Shown here: one piece after another, positions 10,401 to 21,179 of the stretch
Numbering within the stretch: position 1 is the stretch's first letter
Layout of the letters: the number at the start of each line of letters is the position of its first letter
NCBI GenBank assembly: GCA_034509755.1
Contig: CM067542.1
Span: 18,357,001-18,421,000, forward strand
Length of the DNA stretch: 64,000 bases
Reading direction: 5' to 3'
Origin: Anisodus tanguticus
Taxonomy: Eukaryota; Streptophyta; Magnoliopsida; Solanales; Solanaceae
Notes under the pieces: generated by a model
Databases searched by the model: none
Seen by the model: only the letters and a program-made list of their open reading frames with translations
What the model was told of the DNA's origin: nothing
Position numbers and translations under genes: made by a program

Positions 10401-11610
10401 ACATCAAATGGATGTCAAGACAGCCTTCCTAAATGGTGATTTTGAAGAAGAAATTTATATGGACCAACCCGAGGGGTATGTGGTTCAAGGGCAAGAGAAG
10501 AAAGTCTATCGGCTTGTCAAATCTCTGTACGGGCTGAAACAAGCCCCGAAGCAATGGCACGAAAAAATTGATAGTACTCTACTATCGAAGGGTTTCGCCA
10601 TTAATGAGTGTGATAAATGTGTCTACACGAAAGATAACTCTGACTCATTTGTTATGATATGCCTGTATGTAGACGACATGTTGATCACAGAAAGCAGTCC
10701 TAGGGTAATCCTAGAGACTAAAACATGTTGAAACAATGCTTCGACATAAAGGATATGGGTATCGCAGATGTCAGCTTAGGGATTAAAATCTCTAAGACGT
10801 CTGACGGAGTGGTCTTATCTCAGTCTTACTACATCGAGGATGTGTTGAGAAAGTTCGAGATGTTAGACAGTTCACCGATAAAGTCACCAATGGATACAAA
10901 TCAAAAGCTTGATAAAAATCTTGGTGCACCTGTATACCAGGAGCGATATGCACAGGTGATTGGTAGTTTGATGTATTTAACAAACTGCACCCGACCTGAT
11001 ATTGCTTATGCAGTCAATAAGTTGGCTAGGTTCACCCGTAATTCGAGTGATAATCACTGGAAGGCGTTGAATCGGGTATTACAATACCTGAAATACACGT
11101 TAAATTTCGGGTTACACTATTCGATCAGCTGTACTAGAGGGGTACAATGATGCAAACTAGATATCTGATATAGAGAATACCAAGTCCACCAGTGGGTATG
11201 TATTTACAATTGGTGGTGGGGCTGTGTCTTGGAAATCCTCTAAGCAAACTTGCATCGCCCGATCCACGATGTAATCAGAGTTTATCGCTTTAGACAAAGC
11301 AGGAGAAGAAGCTGAGTGGCTTTATGACTTCTTAGAGGATGTTCCGTGTTGGAACAAACCCGTACCTTAGATAATGATCCACTGCGATAGTCAGTCGGCT
11401 CTATAAAGGGCATGGAATGCTATGTACAACGGCAAGTCTCGTCATATTCGACGGAGGCATAAGACCGTTAGGCAACTGATCACTACGGGTATAATATCCA
11501 TTGATTACATTAAGTCAAAGGATAATATAGCAGACCCATTAACAAAGGGATTACCCAAGGATCAGATGGCTTGCCTATCTAGGGGAATGGGCTTAATACC
11601 CAAAATATAA
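7429..11610 (+). pseudogene. copia gag-pol polyprotein, multiply interrupted
   Basis: Gag starts at the ATG at 7429 with an Ala/Gly/Asn-rich leader. It continues with a UBN2-type capsid region, a CCHC zinc knuckle (CHHCGKPGHRMKEC, about 8366-8407), the protease triad DTG (about 8560), the GAG-pre-integrase HH-CC region (8960-9080), the integrase core with D and GGEY motifs, RT with YVDD (about 10669-10680) and RNase H ending ADPLTKG near 11550. All lie in one frame until about 10700. In-frame stops are at 7828 (TAG), 9859 (TGA), 10174 (TAG), 10300 (TAG) and 10336 (TAG). Frameshifts follow near 10700-10728 and 11140, with further stops in RNase H. Several stops replace conserved Trp or Gln codons. 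It cannot make a complete polyprotein. Confidence 0.92.
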
Positions 11611-12244
11611 GGACCAATACAGTGGTAACCCAACCTTACTAACTGGAGATCCCAGTAATTTGGTTCAATGGGAAAAGTAAGCTGTAAAGGTTCAGTTGAT
11701 CGCTTTAGTGGAAGCATGAGCACTTCGGATAGTGATTTCTGTAAAGAAACACCAAATCCAAAGTTGTTCCCGCGATAGACGTTAAGTGCTATCTACAGTA
11801 TGGGTAAAGGTTAAGTTTTCAAAACCTTTAATGATCCTCAACAGTTGAGGTTAGGTTTTGGAAAACTTTTAATGGTTCCTAACACTTGTGAAGTGGGGTA
11901 TAGCAGGATACCTTGTAGGAGACCACCTATTTAAGTGCGAGGATGGGCCGCCTCAAATGAATTCACTTAAGAATCTAAGAAGTTGTCCATGGCCAAAACG
12001 GACAAAACATTACGAAGAAGAGAGTAAGGGAATTTGTTGTGTTGATACTATTGACTTGGCTTACACTAAACACTGACGGTTCAAGACATCACGTTCACCG
12101 CACAGTAATTAAGTCCGATGGTATTTAACTATGAAAGGTTCAAAGATGAAGCTACATCTCCTTATGCAACATCGGTCCGCTGAAATATTGCTGGAAATGA
12201 AAAGGCACTATGTGAGTGCGTCAAAATCTCTTTCAAGAAGGGAT
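11611..12244 (+). other. copia 3' noncoding stretch and polypurine tract
   Basis: No coding signal. It ends with the purine-rich tract AAGAAGGGAT directly before the 3' LTR at 12245. A short repeated motif, AAAACCTTTAATG / AAAACTTTTAATGG, occurs near 11820-11872. Confidence 0.6.
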
Positions 12245-13415
12245 TGTTGGAAATTTGCCTTTGGCGGGAGTTGCGACCGACCAACTTTAACGGCTTAAAC
12301 ACTAGTGCTACGCATGTTAGAGAATCTGGTTCTTCACACATGCATGATCTACTAAGTACGTAGATAACCGTATGGCCAAGAATCGTCAAATTTCGTTGAG
12401 AAATGAAAGAGATATTGGTCCACGAAGTGAGGTGTTTGAAGCATGAAAAAGTGTGGTTTGGGATCAATTCTCCCTCATCGGTGGAGGAAGAAAGAATTGT
12501 TGTGTTTATAAGACTTAAAATTGGTTTGGGGTTTGGGACCCCAAGGGGTATCCCATGTGCTTAAAGGAGGGAGGACCTAGATGTGCTTCGGTTCGAGGAA
12601 AGCCCACACGCGCGCCGCCGCCGCCCGCCCATCCGGTTCTGGTCACGGGTTCACGGGTCACGGGTCACGGGCTGTGCTTCTTCTGATATTATCTTTTTAG
12701 GCCAGAGAACTTTGCCAGATGTACAATTTGATCCCAGAAGTTTCATATGTATAGTTTGGACCAGAATTCTTTTCATATGTACAGTTTGGTCCCTGAATTT
12801 TCAAGATGTACAGTTTGGTCCCTGAAGTTTCCAGAAAGTCAGAATTGGGCAGAGAGATCAGAAACTCCACAACACTCAATTTAGCCATTTATTTTGATTG
12901 AATTACTCCTCCCATAATGGCCAATCCGTTGCACATCTTCACTATTTATTTTGGTGGTATTACTACTTCCATAATGGCCATTACTTGGCCATTAATGGCA
13001 CTTATGGAGGCAGTTCTTCAGCCCCTCCTTCTACTATATAAAAACCCCATTGTCACCGTTGTGGAGCACACTTTACACTGGACGAAAAACAGAAAACAAA
13101 ATTCTTCTTCCTACAATCTTTCAAGCGTCATTTCGTTACTCAAAATTCTTCACGGTAGCACTTGAGTTTCCTTTGCCCAATTGTTCCATTGCTGTTTTAT
13201 CTTGGGAGACAATTTTCCAGGACGTATAAATGATACATACGGGGCAATATTGTCATGAAGACAGAGTGCCACACTCGACTCAGCATACACAAAACAATTC
13301 CAGTTTCTTGTTCAACATCATTGTAATTTCAGTTTGTTGTTGAATTGTAATTTCAGTTCTTGTATTACTTAGCAGTTATTTGTAATTTCCGTTTCCTGCA
13401 CCTTTGTAACCAACA
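12245..13415 (+). repeat. 3' LTR of the 6.2-kb copia element
   Basis: 1171 bp, collinear with 6213-7390, same ends, followed by the AATCT target duplication at 13416-13420. U3 repeat units start at 12719, 12747, 12777 and 12806. Confidence 0.93.
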
Positions 13416-15140
13416 AATCTTCCAATCATACGGAGCGGATTGTATGACTCTTCTAAATCATATAATTTGAAAGTTTACTAAATGTTCTAGTGGTCAGTGG
13501 AATAATTCTCCTAAATATTGTTCTCCTTCCCTAAGTAATTTTTATGATTATTCTAATAATGTTTGTGATTCCGATAAGAACAACAAAGTGAAGATTGAGT
13601 CTCAATTTGTGGAGCCAATTGTGGAACCCCAATAATTCGACCTAAAGACATTAGATGATGTCAAAGTGGAAGAATTTGCACTAGTCAGGCAGAGAAGCTG
13701 ATAATATTATTTTTTGACAATTTTAGTGTGTGCAAAAGTGAGGATGTCAAGGATAACACAATTTTGGAGTTGGATGGCATAATATCGCATTCCAATCACT
13801 TTTCAACATTGTATTTGGTTGATAACATGAAAACGAATCATCCGAGCCATTTGAGGAGTCCATGAATGAGAAACAAAGTGTATATATTCTAAAATTTATT
13901 ATGCCCAAAAAATAAAATGACATCCTTCATTTAAAGATCAAAAAGTGCAAGATGCGATATGGATTACTTGATTCTTTTGTATGTGTATCACCACCGGGGA
14001 GCATAATTGAAAACTTGAATCAAAACTAGGGATACAATTTATAAATTCGAAGAAAAAGTAGTGAAGTTGGCGTAAAGTCGTGCCATTACTATAATTACTG
14101 TGCTTTTGAAAGGGAATCCAAGTGTTGTAGTTTGTACTTTGTACTAGTAATTCTATTTTATCTTTTATCTTACATTTTTATATTAGTTCTACAAATTCGA
14201 ATTGTAGACAGATTTTTTGGAGTTAGCTCACCCTATGAACATAATTGAATCAGAAAGCAAAACAGAATTGGCTCCTACTGCTCCTCATACCATACTTTTC
14301 TTATATGTTTATGCTTCAAATTATTGATGTATGACATTATGTAACGATGAAAAACAATTCAACTATCCAACTTCGTATCATTAGAACAATATGATATGAT
14401 ACAATATAATACAATACAATACAACACATACAATATAATACGATACATTATGAAATTATATGTAACTAATATCCAAACAGAGTATAAACTCCCAAATCCT
14501 TGTGTCTTATTTCCATTCCCTCTCAAAACAACTCCTTACGTCTTTTCTCTTTGATTTCTCTCTCCTACTAGCCAACCTCACATCTCCTCTACGGTTTTCG
14601 TCTTGTGTGAATGATGTGTAAAATTTATGTTTCACTGGTGATTTTTTGTTGAATACATGGCTGAATTAGAGCGAGTGAAGTTCTTTTCTGCTTAATTAGA
14701 AATTGGGAGATAGTCGTACTCTACTATTTGTGCACAATGTACAAAACAAATGATGCATATAACACGTTTGATGACTTGCCTGAGTAACTGAGCGATATTT
14801 TCGGGAAATTTTCAAAGATATACAGCCCCAACATAAAATATTACACCACATAGCCATATTTTTCAGTTTATATAAAATTATATAACATTAGATAATTAGG
14901 ACTCACTCAGTACACATAATTAGTACTCCATACAAGAATTGTTCTACTAAGTATTATTAAAAGCGAAAAGCCCAAAAAATGACAAGGTCCCAGGACTTGA
15001 AGCGAAAGGAGAGTATTAAACACACACACAGGAAAGAAAACAAGTTGATAATAAATTAAGGACAATTCTGAATTGGAACTTTTTGCAAGCGATAATAAGG
15101 AGCATAAACCTTTTGTACTTATTAAATAACGTCTTTAGTC
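13416..15140. other. Intergenic stretch with degraded, unassigned sequence
   Basis: No frame longer than a few dozen codons looks genic. Patches at 13520-13700 read like a decayed coding sequence with many stops (Asn-, Asp- and Lys-rich), possibly an old retroelement. 14390-14460 is a degenerate ATACAATACA-type array. The rest is AT-rich. Confidence 0.45.
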
Positions 15141-15332
15141 CTTTACTTCAAAATGTACAGGTATTGGCCCTATACAACCTTTAGTATTGGCACTAGATCT
15201 AATATATGTGACCTACAGCGTGGAAGAAATTTCACAAAACATAATGACATAAAAGGCAAAAAATATCACCAAACTAGTCTTCCTCTTGCAAGAATTAACT
15301 ACCCCACAATTTGCATGAACTTGGCTGCATCT

Positions 15333-15360
15333 CAGAACCAGAACCAGAACCAGAACCAAA
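15333..15360 (+). repeat. AGAACC hexanucleotide microsatellite
   Basis: Four to five AGAACC units lie in the 3' flank of gene A, 40-65 bp beyond its stop. The equivalent flank of gene B lacks the array. Confidence 0.8.
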
Positions 15361-15397
15361 GCCAATGCGCGCGCTTAGCATCACCACTTGCCACCTT

Positions 15398-17203
15398 CTA
15401 TATTGGACATATTGCATTGAGCAGCACGTGATCAAGCATAAGGTCAACAAAGTACTGGTGCCCAATCTGGCCATCCCTCCACATCTGCTTGGCAGGAGAA
15501 CGACCATAATGCACACCGTCATTGCATCGGTTGTCATAGTGCCACGGATAAGTCATGTCAAAATCATCAATGACGCGATCAACTAAATCATATGCCCTAA
15601 ACTTATCCAAGACTACCCCATTGAAGGCCTCCATTTTATTTGGATTGAACCCTAATATTCTAGCGTATCCCCCGGGGGCGACCGTAGTCCTATATATGAC
15701 TTCTGGCAGTCTCAACCCTCTCTGCCTTACCGCATCAAGTACCTCAGCCCAGAATGATGCAGCATAGTCAGCGCCTTCAATGAAATGCCTAATATTAGAC
15801 CAGTGCAGTCCATCATGTAAGCCCGAATTCATGATTATAGTGTCTGGAACAACATGTCCAGAGAAGTATCCTTTCAAAAGTTCTCTATAATCAGCATCTG
15901 CCAACGAATTCAAGCCCTGATTATTGCCTGTCTCGTTAGGATGCCCATTGAAGATGTTAGTAAAACGAACTGTTTGTGACGGATTCCTCGGGTTGCTGAT
16001 GTTCAAATCAACTCTTCTTGGAACCTCCTTTACATCATTCACATCTAAAATGAAATTAAGAATGTTTCTCACTGTGTCACAGTGATTCGAATCGCCCCAC
16101 CAGAAAATCCAGCGATCCTTTAAACAATTCCACGCTTCTTCATTTGAGAACATCTTGAAAGAACAATGTGCTGAATATACCCAACCATTGCTCTCCAAGG
16201 ACCCCAGTGGACCATCACACCATGGTTTTTGGCATGGAAAATTTGGTTCTTGGCATCTGTATCGACCATCATTGCTGATTGAGCAGCTATCATTCTTGGC
16301 ATGACGAGTCCATCGACCAGACCACACATCTCTAACAAGATCTGACTTTTTGCATTGAGATATTTCAGGTAATTCAACGGATGACTTGGAGAATTTGACT
16401 GGGATCACGCGGAGAACTTTGTCAAATACAAATCTTTCAGGCCAAAACCTCAAGCCTTCATAATGTCGAAATAGTAGGATGATTGTGAGATTGTAATCCC
16501 CTGAAAAATCAGGGTGGACTTGCAGGGAAAACTGGTAAGTACCATTGCCTAAATCTTTAATGGGAGGCCTAGACTTCCATGTTTCACTAGCAATATCAGT
16601 TTCAAAATAATCACCACCCAAACAATGAGGTTTCCCAGAATCATCCAATGCATGGAAAACAAACTCATGAATATCCCCAGTTGACAACTCAATGTTCTTA
16701 CGGCCATCCAAAGCAGGGATTTTTACATCCACAGTTCTTGATTCTCTACATGGCTCACCTCCACGAGCCAATGACTTAGTAAGAAGATTTGATGAATAGT
16801 TTACCTCTAAGTCAGCTGAAATCCACCTATGAACTCTTGGTTTTGGTTCCTTATGGGACAAATTTGTCACCATTTCAAGACCGAAATCAGGGGCATTACC
16901 TTGAGTTTCAGTCAAATTAATAGGTTGAGGTTCGACTTTAGGAACCAGATTTTTTCGGGCAAAATCTTGGTTCAGTTTCTGGTAAGTATTTACCCAATAC
17001 TGGTAATATTGGATAATATTGGTAAAGCTGAAATATTTAAAGTTAGGACTAAACTTTCCTGAACTACCCACACTGACGCTATCAATCTCCCACAAAACCA
17101 AGATTCCAAGAAAAACACCCATTGTCAATAGCTTAAACCACCATTGAACCTTGGGGCTATTAGACCTCATAACCCACCCAAAATTTGCACCTTTCTCAGG
17201 CAT
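15398..17203 (-). CDS. Gene A: NXPE/PC-esterase-like (SGNH) type II membrane protein
   Basis: A single uninterrupted 601-residue frame from the ATG at 17203. The frame runs further upstream without another ATG. A short basic N-terminus is followed by one hydrophobic segment (about 21-38), a Ser/Asn-rich stem with several N-glycosylation sequons, and an Ig/filamin-like domain (about 175-290, with DLGNGTYQFSL and SGDYNLTI). The C-terminal SGNH-type domain has WWGDSNHCD (Ser372), NSGLHDG and CNDGVHYG (Asp562, His565). The GDS and Asp-x-x-His pair is the catalytic signature of PC-esterase/NXPE-type and TBL-type acyl esterases, so a Golgi-lumen polysaccharide or glycan O-acyl esterase/transferase is plausible; substrate unknown. 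The protein ends LLNAICPI, a shorter C-terminus than gene B. Many paired cysteines support a secretory-pathway fold. Family name given from architecture, not from a search. Confidence 0.75.
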   Translation of the reverse strand: MPEKGANFGWVMRSNSPKVQWWFKLLTMGVFLGILVLWEIDSVSVGSSGKFSPNFKYFSFTNIIQYYQYWVNTYQKLNQDFARKNLVPKVEPQPINLTETQGNAPDFGLEMVTNLSHKEPKPRVHRWISADLEVNYSSNLLTKSLARGGEPCRESRTVDVKIPALDGRKNIELSTGDIHEFVFHALDDSGKPHCLGGDYFETDIASETWKSRPPIKDLGNGTYQFSLQVHPDFSGDYNLTIILLFRHYEGLRFWPERFVFDKVLRVIPVKFSKSSVELPEISQCKKSDLVRDVWSGRWTRHAKNDSCSISNDGRYRCQEPNFPCQKPWCDGPLGSLESNGWVYSAHCSFKMFSNEEAWNCLKDRWIFWWGDSNHCDTVRNILNFILDVNDVKEVPRRVDLNISNPRNPSQTVRFTNIFNGHPNETGNNQGLNSLADADYRELLKGYFSGHVVPDTIIMNSGLHDGLHWSNIRHFIEGADYAASFWAEVLDAVRQRGLRLPEVIYRTTVAPGGYARILGFNPNKMEAFNGVVLDKFRAYDLVDRVIDDFDMTYPWHYDNRCNDGVHYGRSPAKQMWRDGQIGHQYFVDLMLDHVLLNAICPI

Positions 17204-17462
17204 TGACACCAACCCACCAAACCTCAACAGCAGAACAATACAAGCCAACCAAGAATCATAAAAACTTCACCTTTATTAGCTCAAAATGATTATATCCCCC
17301 CTAAATCTTTGAGAAAGAGCAAAATCCCAAGAATATCAGACCAACCAACTAAGAACTGTACAACCCCACCAAGAATCTTGAAAAGCCTCAACTTTAACTA
17401 AACAAGTTGGAAATTGTTTACACTTAAGTCTGAGAAATAACACAAATACAGAAATGTAGTGG

Positions 17463-17469
17463 AACTTAC
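17463..17469 (-). promoter_or_regulatory. Possible 5' UTR splice donor of gene A
   Basis: The minus strand reads GTAAGTT, conserved at the same place in gene B (41065-41071). It lies between the TATA box and the ATG, so a 5' UTR intron is possible; the acceptor cannot be chosen by eye. Confidence 0.35.
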
Positions 17470-17540
17470 AACAAAGCTTCAAGAATGGTGCAAAAGAAAG
17501 CATGCAAAATAACAGTTGAGCATCACTTCTTCTACGCAGG

Positions 17541-17550
17541 ACTTTTATAC
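17541..17550 (-). promoter_or_regulatory. Gene A TATA box
   Basis: GTATAAAAGT on the minus strand, about 340 bp upstream of the ATG at 17203. The gene B leader has no counterpart at the equivalent place. Confidence 0.55.
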
Positions 17551-17740
17551 CAGACAATAATGCTTACCAACTAAATTATTCCTCAGCTGAATCATAATAA
17601 TATTTTCTAAAATTAGTTGAGTTTATATGAATTGATCATCGCTAATTTTAGTGTTATATTAAAAGAGTTCCTTACAAATTGATTTATTTTATTTTATTTG
17701 TGAATTTACCACGTGTTTTGTCTTCCTCATAATGTCCATA

Positions 17741-17975
17741 ATGTATCTTGATCGGGCTAATTATAGAATTGTTTTAATTTGAGTTTTAAGTTGTCTATAT
17801 AATATATAGTAGTAGATTGTTATTTTTGTTTTTCATTTGGTTAAATGCACTCGATTCAAGAGCATGTATCTTGATCTTATATAGAGAATTATTTTAATTT
17901 GAGTTTTATGTTGTCTATATAATATGTATAGTTTGTTTGTGCTTTTCATTTGGTTAAATGCACTCGACTAGAGAG
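17741..17975 (-). repeat. Upstream tandem duplication (about 115-120 bp, two units)
   Basis: Two adjacent units, each holding ATGTATCTTGATC, TTTTAATTTGAGTTTTA, TTGTCTATATAATAT and TTTTCATTTGGTTAAATG. The gene B region has a single unit near 42340-42440, so this duplication happened in copy A, or one unit was lost in B. Confidence 0.8.
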
Positions 17976-18410
17976 CGTATACGAAAATTTTCTTATTACA
18001 ATTTATTTTATATTTCAATGTTGCAAACCTTATGCTACATATATGAGACAAAAATAAAAGTTGTTTATCTTATTTAGAATAGAAACATATTTATACACAT
18101 TCAAACTTTCCTAGTTCGTAGAGATGATACAATGTTAATGAACAAGAATGAAAAGTGAGAGTTATTAGTATTATCACATTACGAGTAACTCTATTATTTT
18201 GCACAAAATGTCATAGTCTAGGTTAAGTGATAGTGCACAAAGTTATTAATTTTTCCCACATTACAAGTAATTACATTATTTTGCACAAATTTCATAGTCT
18301 AGGCCAGGTGATTGGAAAATAAGACCTTTATTACATGTATTTCATTCAGCGTACTATGCACAAATAAATTGATAAATAAAAAAGGTAAGTCAATTAGTAC
18401 ACGATATAAA

Positions 18411-18884
18411 GGCAATTTTAGTTGAGCATGCGTTCCACATGAATTTTCCGTTATTAATAAGAAAAGTGTAAATAAAATAAGAATGAAGTATGTGTAATAG
18501 CAATTGAGGTCGCTTAAAATTAAATGTTATTAAAGTGTGTATCTTCTCAACCTGCAAAGACAAAGGTGAGTTAGTTAGGGGTATTTCTGAACCTGCAAAG
18601 ACGAAGATTTTATGTAAGTTAATTATATAATATTTGTAATTTATAGATATTTTATTTCATAAGATAATGATATATTTTGTTGTTGTATCTTGACCTAATA
18701 TGTAGAGTAAAATTTGAGAGATAAGCACATGCTTGAAAGCACTCTGAACGGACATATGCGAGTAAAAGCGGTGGGTTTCTATAAATTAATAGTAGGACGA
18801 GGAACATACTACTCTTAGTTCTACGATGTTTGAAAAATTATATTATTATATACTATACTTGATAGCTTGAAAGGGTCAACGACA
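18411..18884. other. AT-rich intergenic stretch
   Basis: No coding signal. Contains two copies of ACCTGCAAAGAC (18550-18605). Similarity to the gene B region fades out here. Confidence 0.5.
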
Positions 18885-18894
18885 AACCACTTCC

Positions 18895-19319
18895 CTTTTT
18901 TTTTTTTTTAACCCAGGTCTCGAGGCGATTTGTGCCTCCCTATCGCTAGTACCTGCACAAGTACTGGTGTCTCGAGGCGATTTGTGCCTCCCTATCGCTA
19001 GTACCTGCACAAGTACTGGTACTAGACTCTTAGGGATGATGGGACCGGTCCTTCAGCACCCCACCACCAGGTAAATCGCGGGATGTGCACCCGTGGTCAG
19101 TGTCTGTTTGCGTTCAACGGATCAATGCTACAAGGTTGACCCCCTCTTTTGGCCTGGCGGGGAACGAACCCACACTGCAACATGCCCGCGCGGCTTTTAG
19201 CGCCCACGCTTTACCACAAGATATATGCCTCGGAGGACGATATCCATTGAGGGGATTCGAACCTGCGACCCTAGGGTACATGCAAGAACCTTTCACCAGC
19301 AAGCTGAAGCTCTTTCGAT
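18895..19319 (-). mobile_element. SINE with two tRNA-like heads and a tandem 52-bp tail
   Basis: The element is flanked by the perfect 10-bp duplication AACCACTTCC (18885-18894 and 19320-19329). On the minus strand it ends in a poly(A) run (T run at 18896-18909). Near its 5' end lies a box-B-like GGTTCGAATCCCC (19254-19266), preceded by a box-A-like GCTTGCTGGTGAAAGG. A second tRNA-like unit follows (TGGTAAAGCGTGGGCG, then GGGTTCGTTCCCC near 19160-19172). The 3' part holds two perfect 52-bp units (18917-18968 and 18969-19020). These traits fit a retroposed, RNA-polymerase-III-derived SINE, apparently dimeric. I do not recognise a named family. Confidence 0.75.
18917..19020. repeat. Perfect 52-bp tandem duplication in the SINE tail
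   Basis: Both units start GTCTCGAGGCG and end AAGTACTGGT. Identity is complete, which implies a recent duplication or one carried by a young source copy. Confidence 0.9.
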
Positions 19320-19329
19320 AACCACTTCC

Positions 19330-20520
19330 TTTTTCTAATATGCTAAGTACTAGATGTGTAATTGTTCTATATATTTTCTTACCACTTTTCTTGATATGTC
19401 AAGTCCTATTAATTATGGGCTTTTGAACTTTTAGGATGGTCAACCACACAATATATAATCCTATTTTGCGGTGTTAGAACCTTTAGGATTGTCAACCACA
19501 GAAAAATATTTCTAATTTGAAGTTCATAATATTAGGAACTCTTTTATCAACGTGTTCTGAATAGAACACAATCACACGAGTTTCCCAACTATTTGTCTTT
19601 TCTTTCTTTTCAGATTTTTCTCTTTGTGTATATATATAACGATTTATATGTATTTAGTGGAATGTAGATTATGGCTTGATCCATCATCCATGTACTATTT
19701 CTTTCGGTAACTATTAGCGAATATTCTCCGAATATTCACAATATATTTTGTAATTATGATAGATTGGAATAATTTCTCTTAAGAATTCTTTTCATTAATC
19801 ACAATATATATAATTGTACAGAAGTTGATTCCTAATACAATAAGAATCCTAACTTACCTTAAATGGTTGATTCCTAATACAATAAGAATCCTAAGTTACC
19901 TTAAATATACATCTATCATAATTACAAAATATATTATGAATATTTGGAGAATATTCGCTAATAATAACAACCAAATATTATATATATATTAGAGCAAAAT
20001 ATTTTTCGTAATTGTTATCTCCGATAACTCCTAACCAACGCTCTCATCAACTAACATCGGCAAGAAAAGTTGGGACAATCAAACACCGTTGTTACACGGT
20101 AAATAACACTACAAAACGTAATATTTCTATAATTTGGAATTTCAAAAATAAAGAAAGTGTCATATTTCTTTAAACACGCATCATTAAGAAAAAAGAACAT
20201 GAAGATCAATATCATGTTATGCTTACGAAATATATTTATGTTAAAAGAAAAAAGAGAAGTACAGTAAATTCACCTCTACCATTGATACATATATGGAAAA
20301 AATTTAATCATTAATCTTTGATGCTCCATCATCGATATCGCGTTCTAAAAAAGGAATCAGTAACTAACGAATGTAAATAAGATAAACAAAGTACACTAAA
20401 GAACTCATAACAACAAAAATCAAGCGACAAGGGACTATAAATCAATACCGCGCCTACTAGTATGATAGGCTAAGTAGACCTAAAATAATAACACTACAAC
20501 TACAAGTTTGTAAGTGTAAG
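19330..20520. other. AT-rich intergenic stretch with a fold-back repeat
   Basis: No coding frame. It contains the inverted repeat 19706-19973 and otherwise AT-rich sequence. Confidence 0.5.
19706..19973. repeat. Fold-back element with ~58-bp inverted arms
   Basis: The left arm (19708-19765) and right arm (19911-19971) are near-perfect inverted copies: ATTAGCGAATATTCTCC and TTTTGTAATTATGATAGAT on the left, complements on the right. The interior holds two tandem copies of a 42-bp unit starting GTTGATTCCTAATAC. It resembles a fold-back MITE; no clear target duplication was found. Confidence 0.7.
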
Positions 20521-20523
20521 TAG

Positions 20524-21130
20524 GACTACGCTCAACTACCTACTACCCTAATACGTGTCTTCCACAACCCCCTATCTAAAGTCATATCCTCAGTAGGTTG
20601 CACTTGCGCTATATCCCGTCTAATCACCTCTCCCCAATACTTCTTCGGCCTACCTCTACCCCTCACGAACATGTCCATAGACAACCTCTCACACCTCCGC
20701 ACTGGGGCATTTGTGTCTCTCCTCTGCACATGCCCGAAACCATCTCAACCTCGCTTCTCGCATCTTATCCTCCACTGAGGCAACTCTCACTCTATCCCGG
20801 ATATCATCATTTCTAATCCTATCCCTCCTTGTATGCCCACAGATCCATCTCAACATTCTCATCTCCGCAACTTTCATCTTTTGGATGTGCGAAGTCTTGA
20901 CTGGCCAACACTCTGCCCCATATCTAACCACCACCCTATAGAACTTGTTTTTTAGTTTTGGTGGCATATTTTTATCGCACAAGACTCCATATGCGAGCCT
21001 CTATTTCATTCACCCTGCCCCAATACGATGTGTGACATCGTCATCAATCTCTAAATTCCCTTGGATAATAGACCCGAGGTACTTGAAGCTTCCTTTATTT
21101 GGAATGTCCTGAGTACCAAGCCTCGCTCCC
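20524..21130 (-). pseudogene. LINE reverse transcriptase, C-terminal fragment
   Basis: The minus-strand frames give KYLGSIIQG, KFYRVVVRYGAECWPVK, KVAEMRMLRWICGHTR, REARLRWF and GRGRPKKYWGEVIRRD in order. This is the well-known C-terminal end of plant LINE RT proteins, common as short fragments in Solanaceae. At least one frameshift separates the last two blocks (near 20690-20730). The endonuclease and RT core are absent, consistent with 5' truncation. It adjoins the end of the gypsy remnant. Confidence 0.85.
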
Positions 21131-21179
21131 GTTAGTAAAAACAGTTATTATGACTTTGCAAGCTTTTCTCGAGAGGAGA

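Larger units (their letters stand above)
6213..13415 (+). mobile_element. Full-length Ty1/copia retrotransposon, coding-defective
   Basis: Two LTRs (6213-7390 and 12245-13415) both begin TGTTGG and end CCAACA, a perfect short inverted repeat. The element is flanked by the perfect 5-bp target duplication AATCT (6208-6212 and 13416-13420). Gag, protease, integrase, RT and RNase H follow in copia order. The 3' LTR is preceded by a purine-rich tract (AAGAAGGGA). The expected primer-binding site after the 5' LTR is missing. LTRs differ by scattered substitutions and small indels, so the insertion is not recent. Confidence 0.95.
15150..18410 (-). repeat. Segmental duplication, copy A (gene A with flanks)
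   Basis: This block resembles 38575-42960: 3' flank (TATACAACCTTTAGT, TGGAAGAAATTTCA), coding sequence, 5' leader and about 1 kb of upstream sequence (GTTAAATGCACTCGA, GTGAGAGTTATTAGTAT). The copies are in the same orientation about 23.4 kb apart, so this is a tandem segmental duplication now separated by transposons. Confidence 0.85.

Noticed and set aside
17204..17248. Longer N-terminus for gene A (open frame from 17248)
   Set aside because: The frame there begins with TTG and has no ATG before 17203; the extra residues are probably 5' UTR.
18917..19020. CRISPR-like or satellite array
   Set aside because: Only two units, no spacers, and inside a SINE.
19230..19300. A tRNA gene on the minus strand
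   Set aside because: A and B boxes are present, but the segment lies within a SINE with a poly(A) tail and target duplications, and no acceptor-stem pairing was seen.
20598..20941. Plus-strand open frames opposite the LINE fragment
   Set aside because: Shadows of the minus-strand LINE RT frame.
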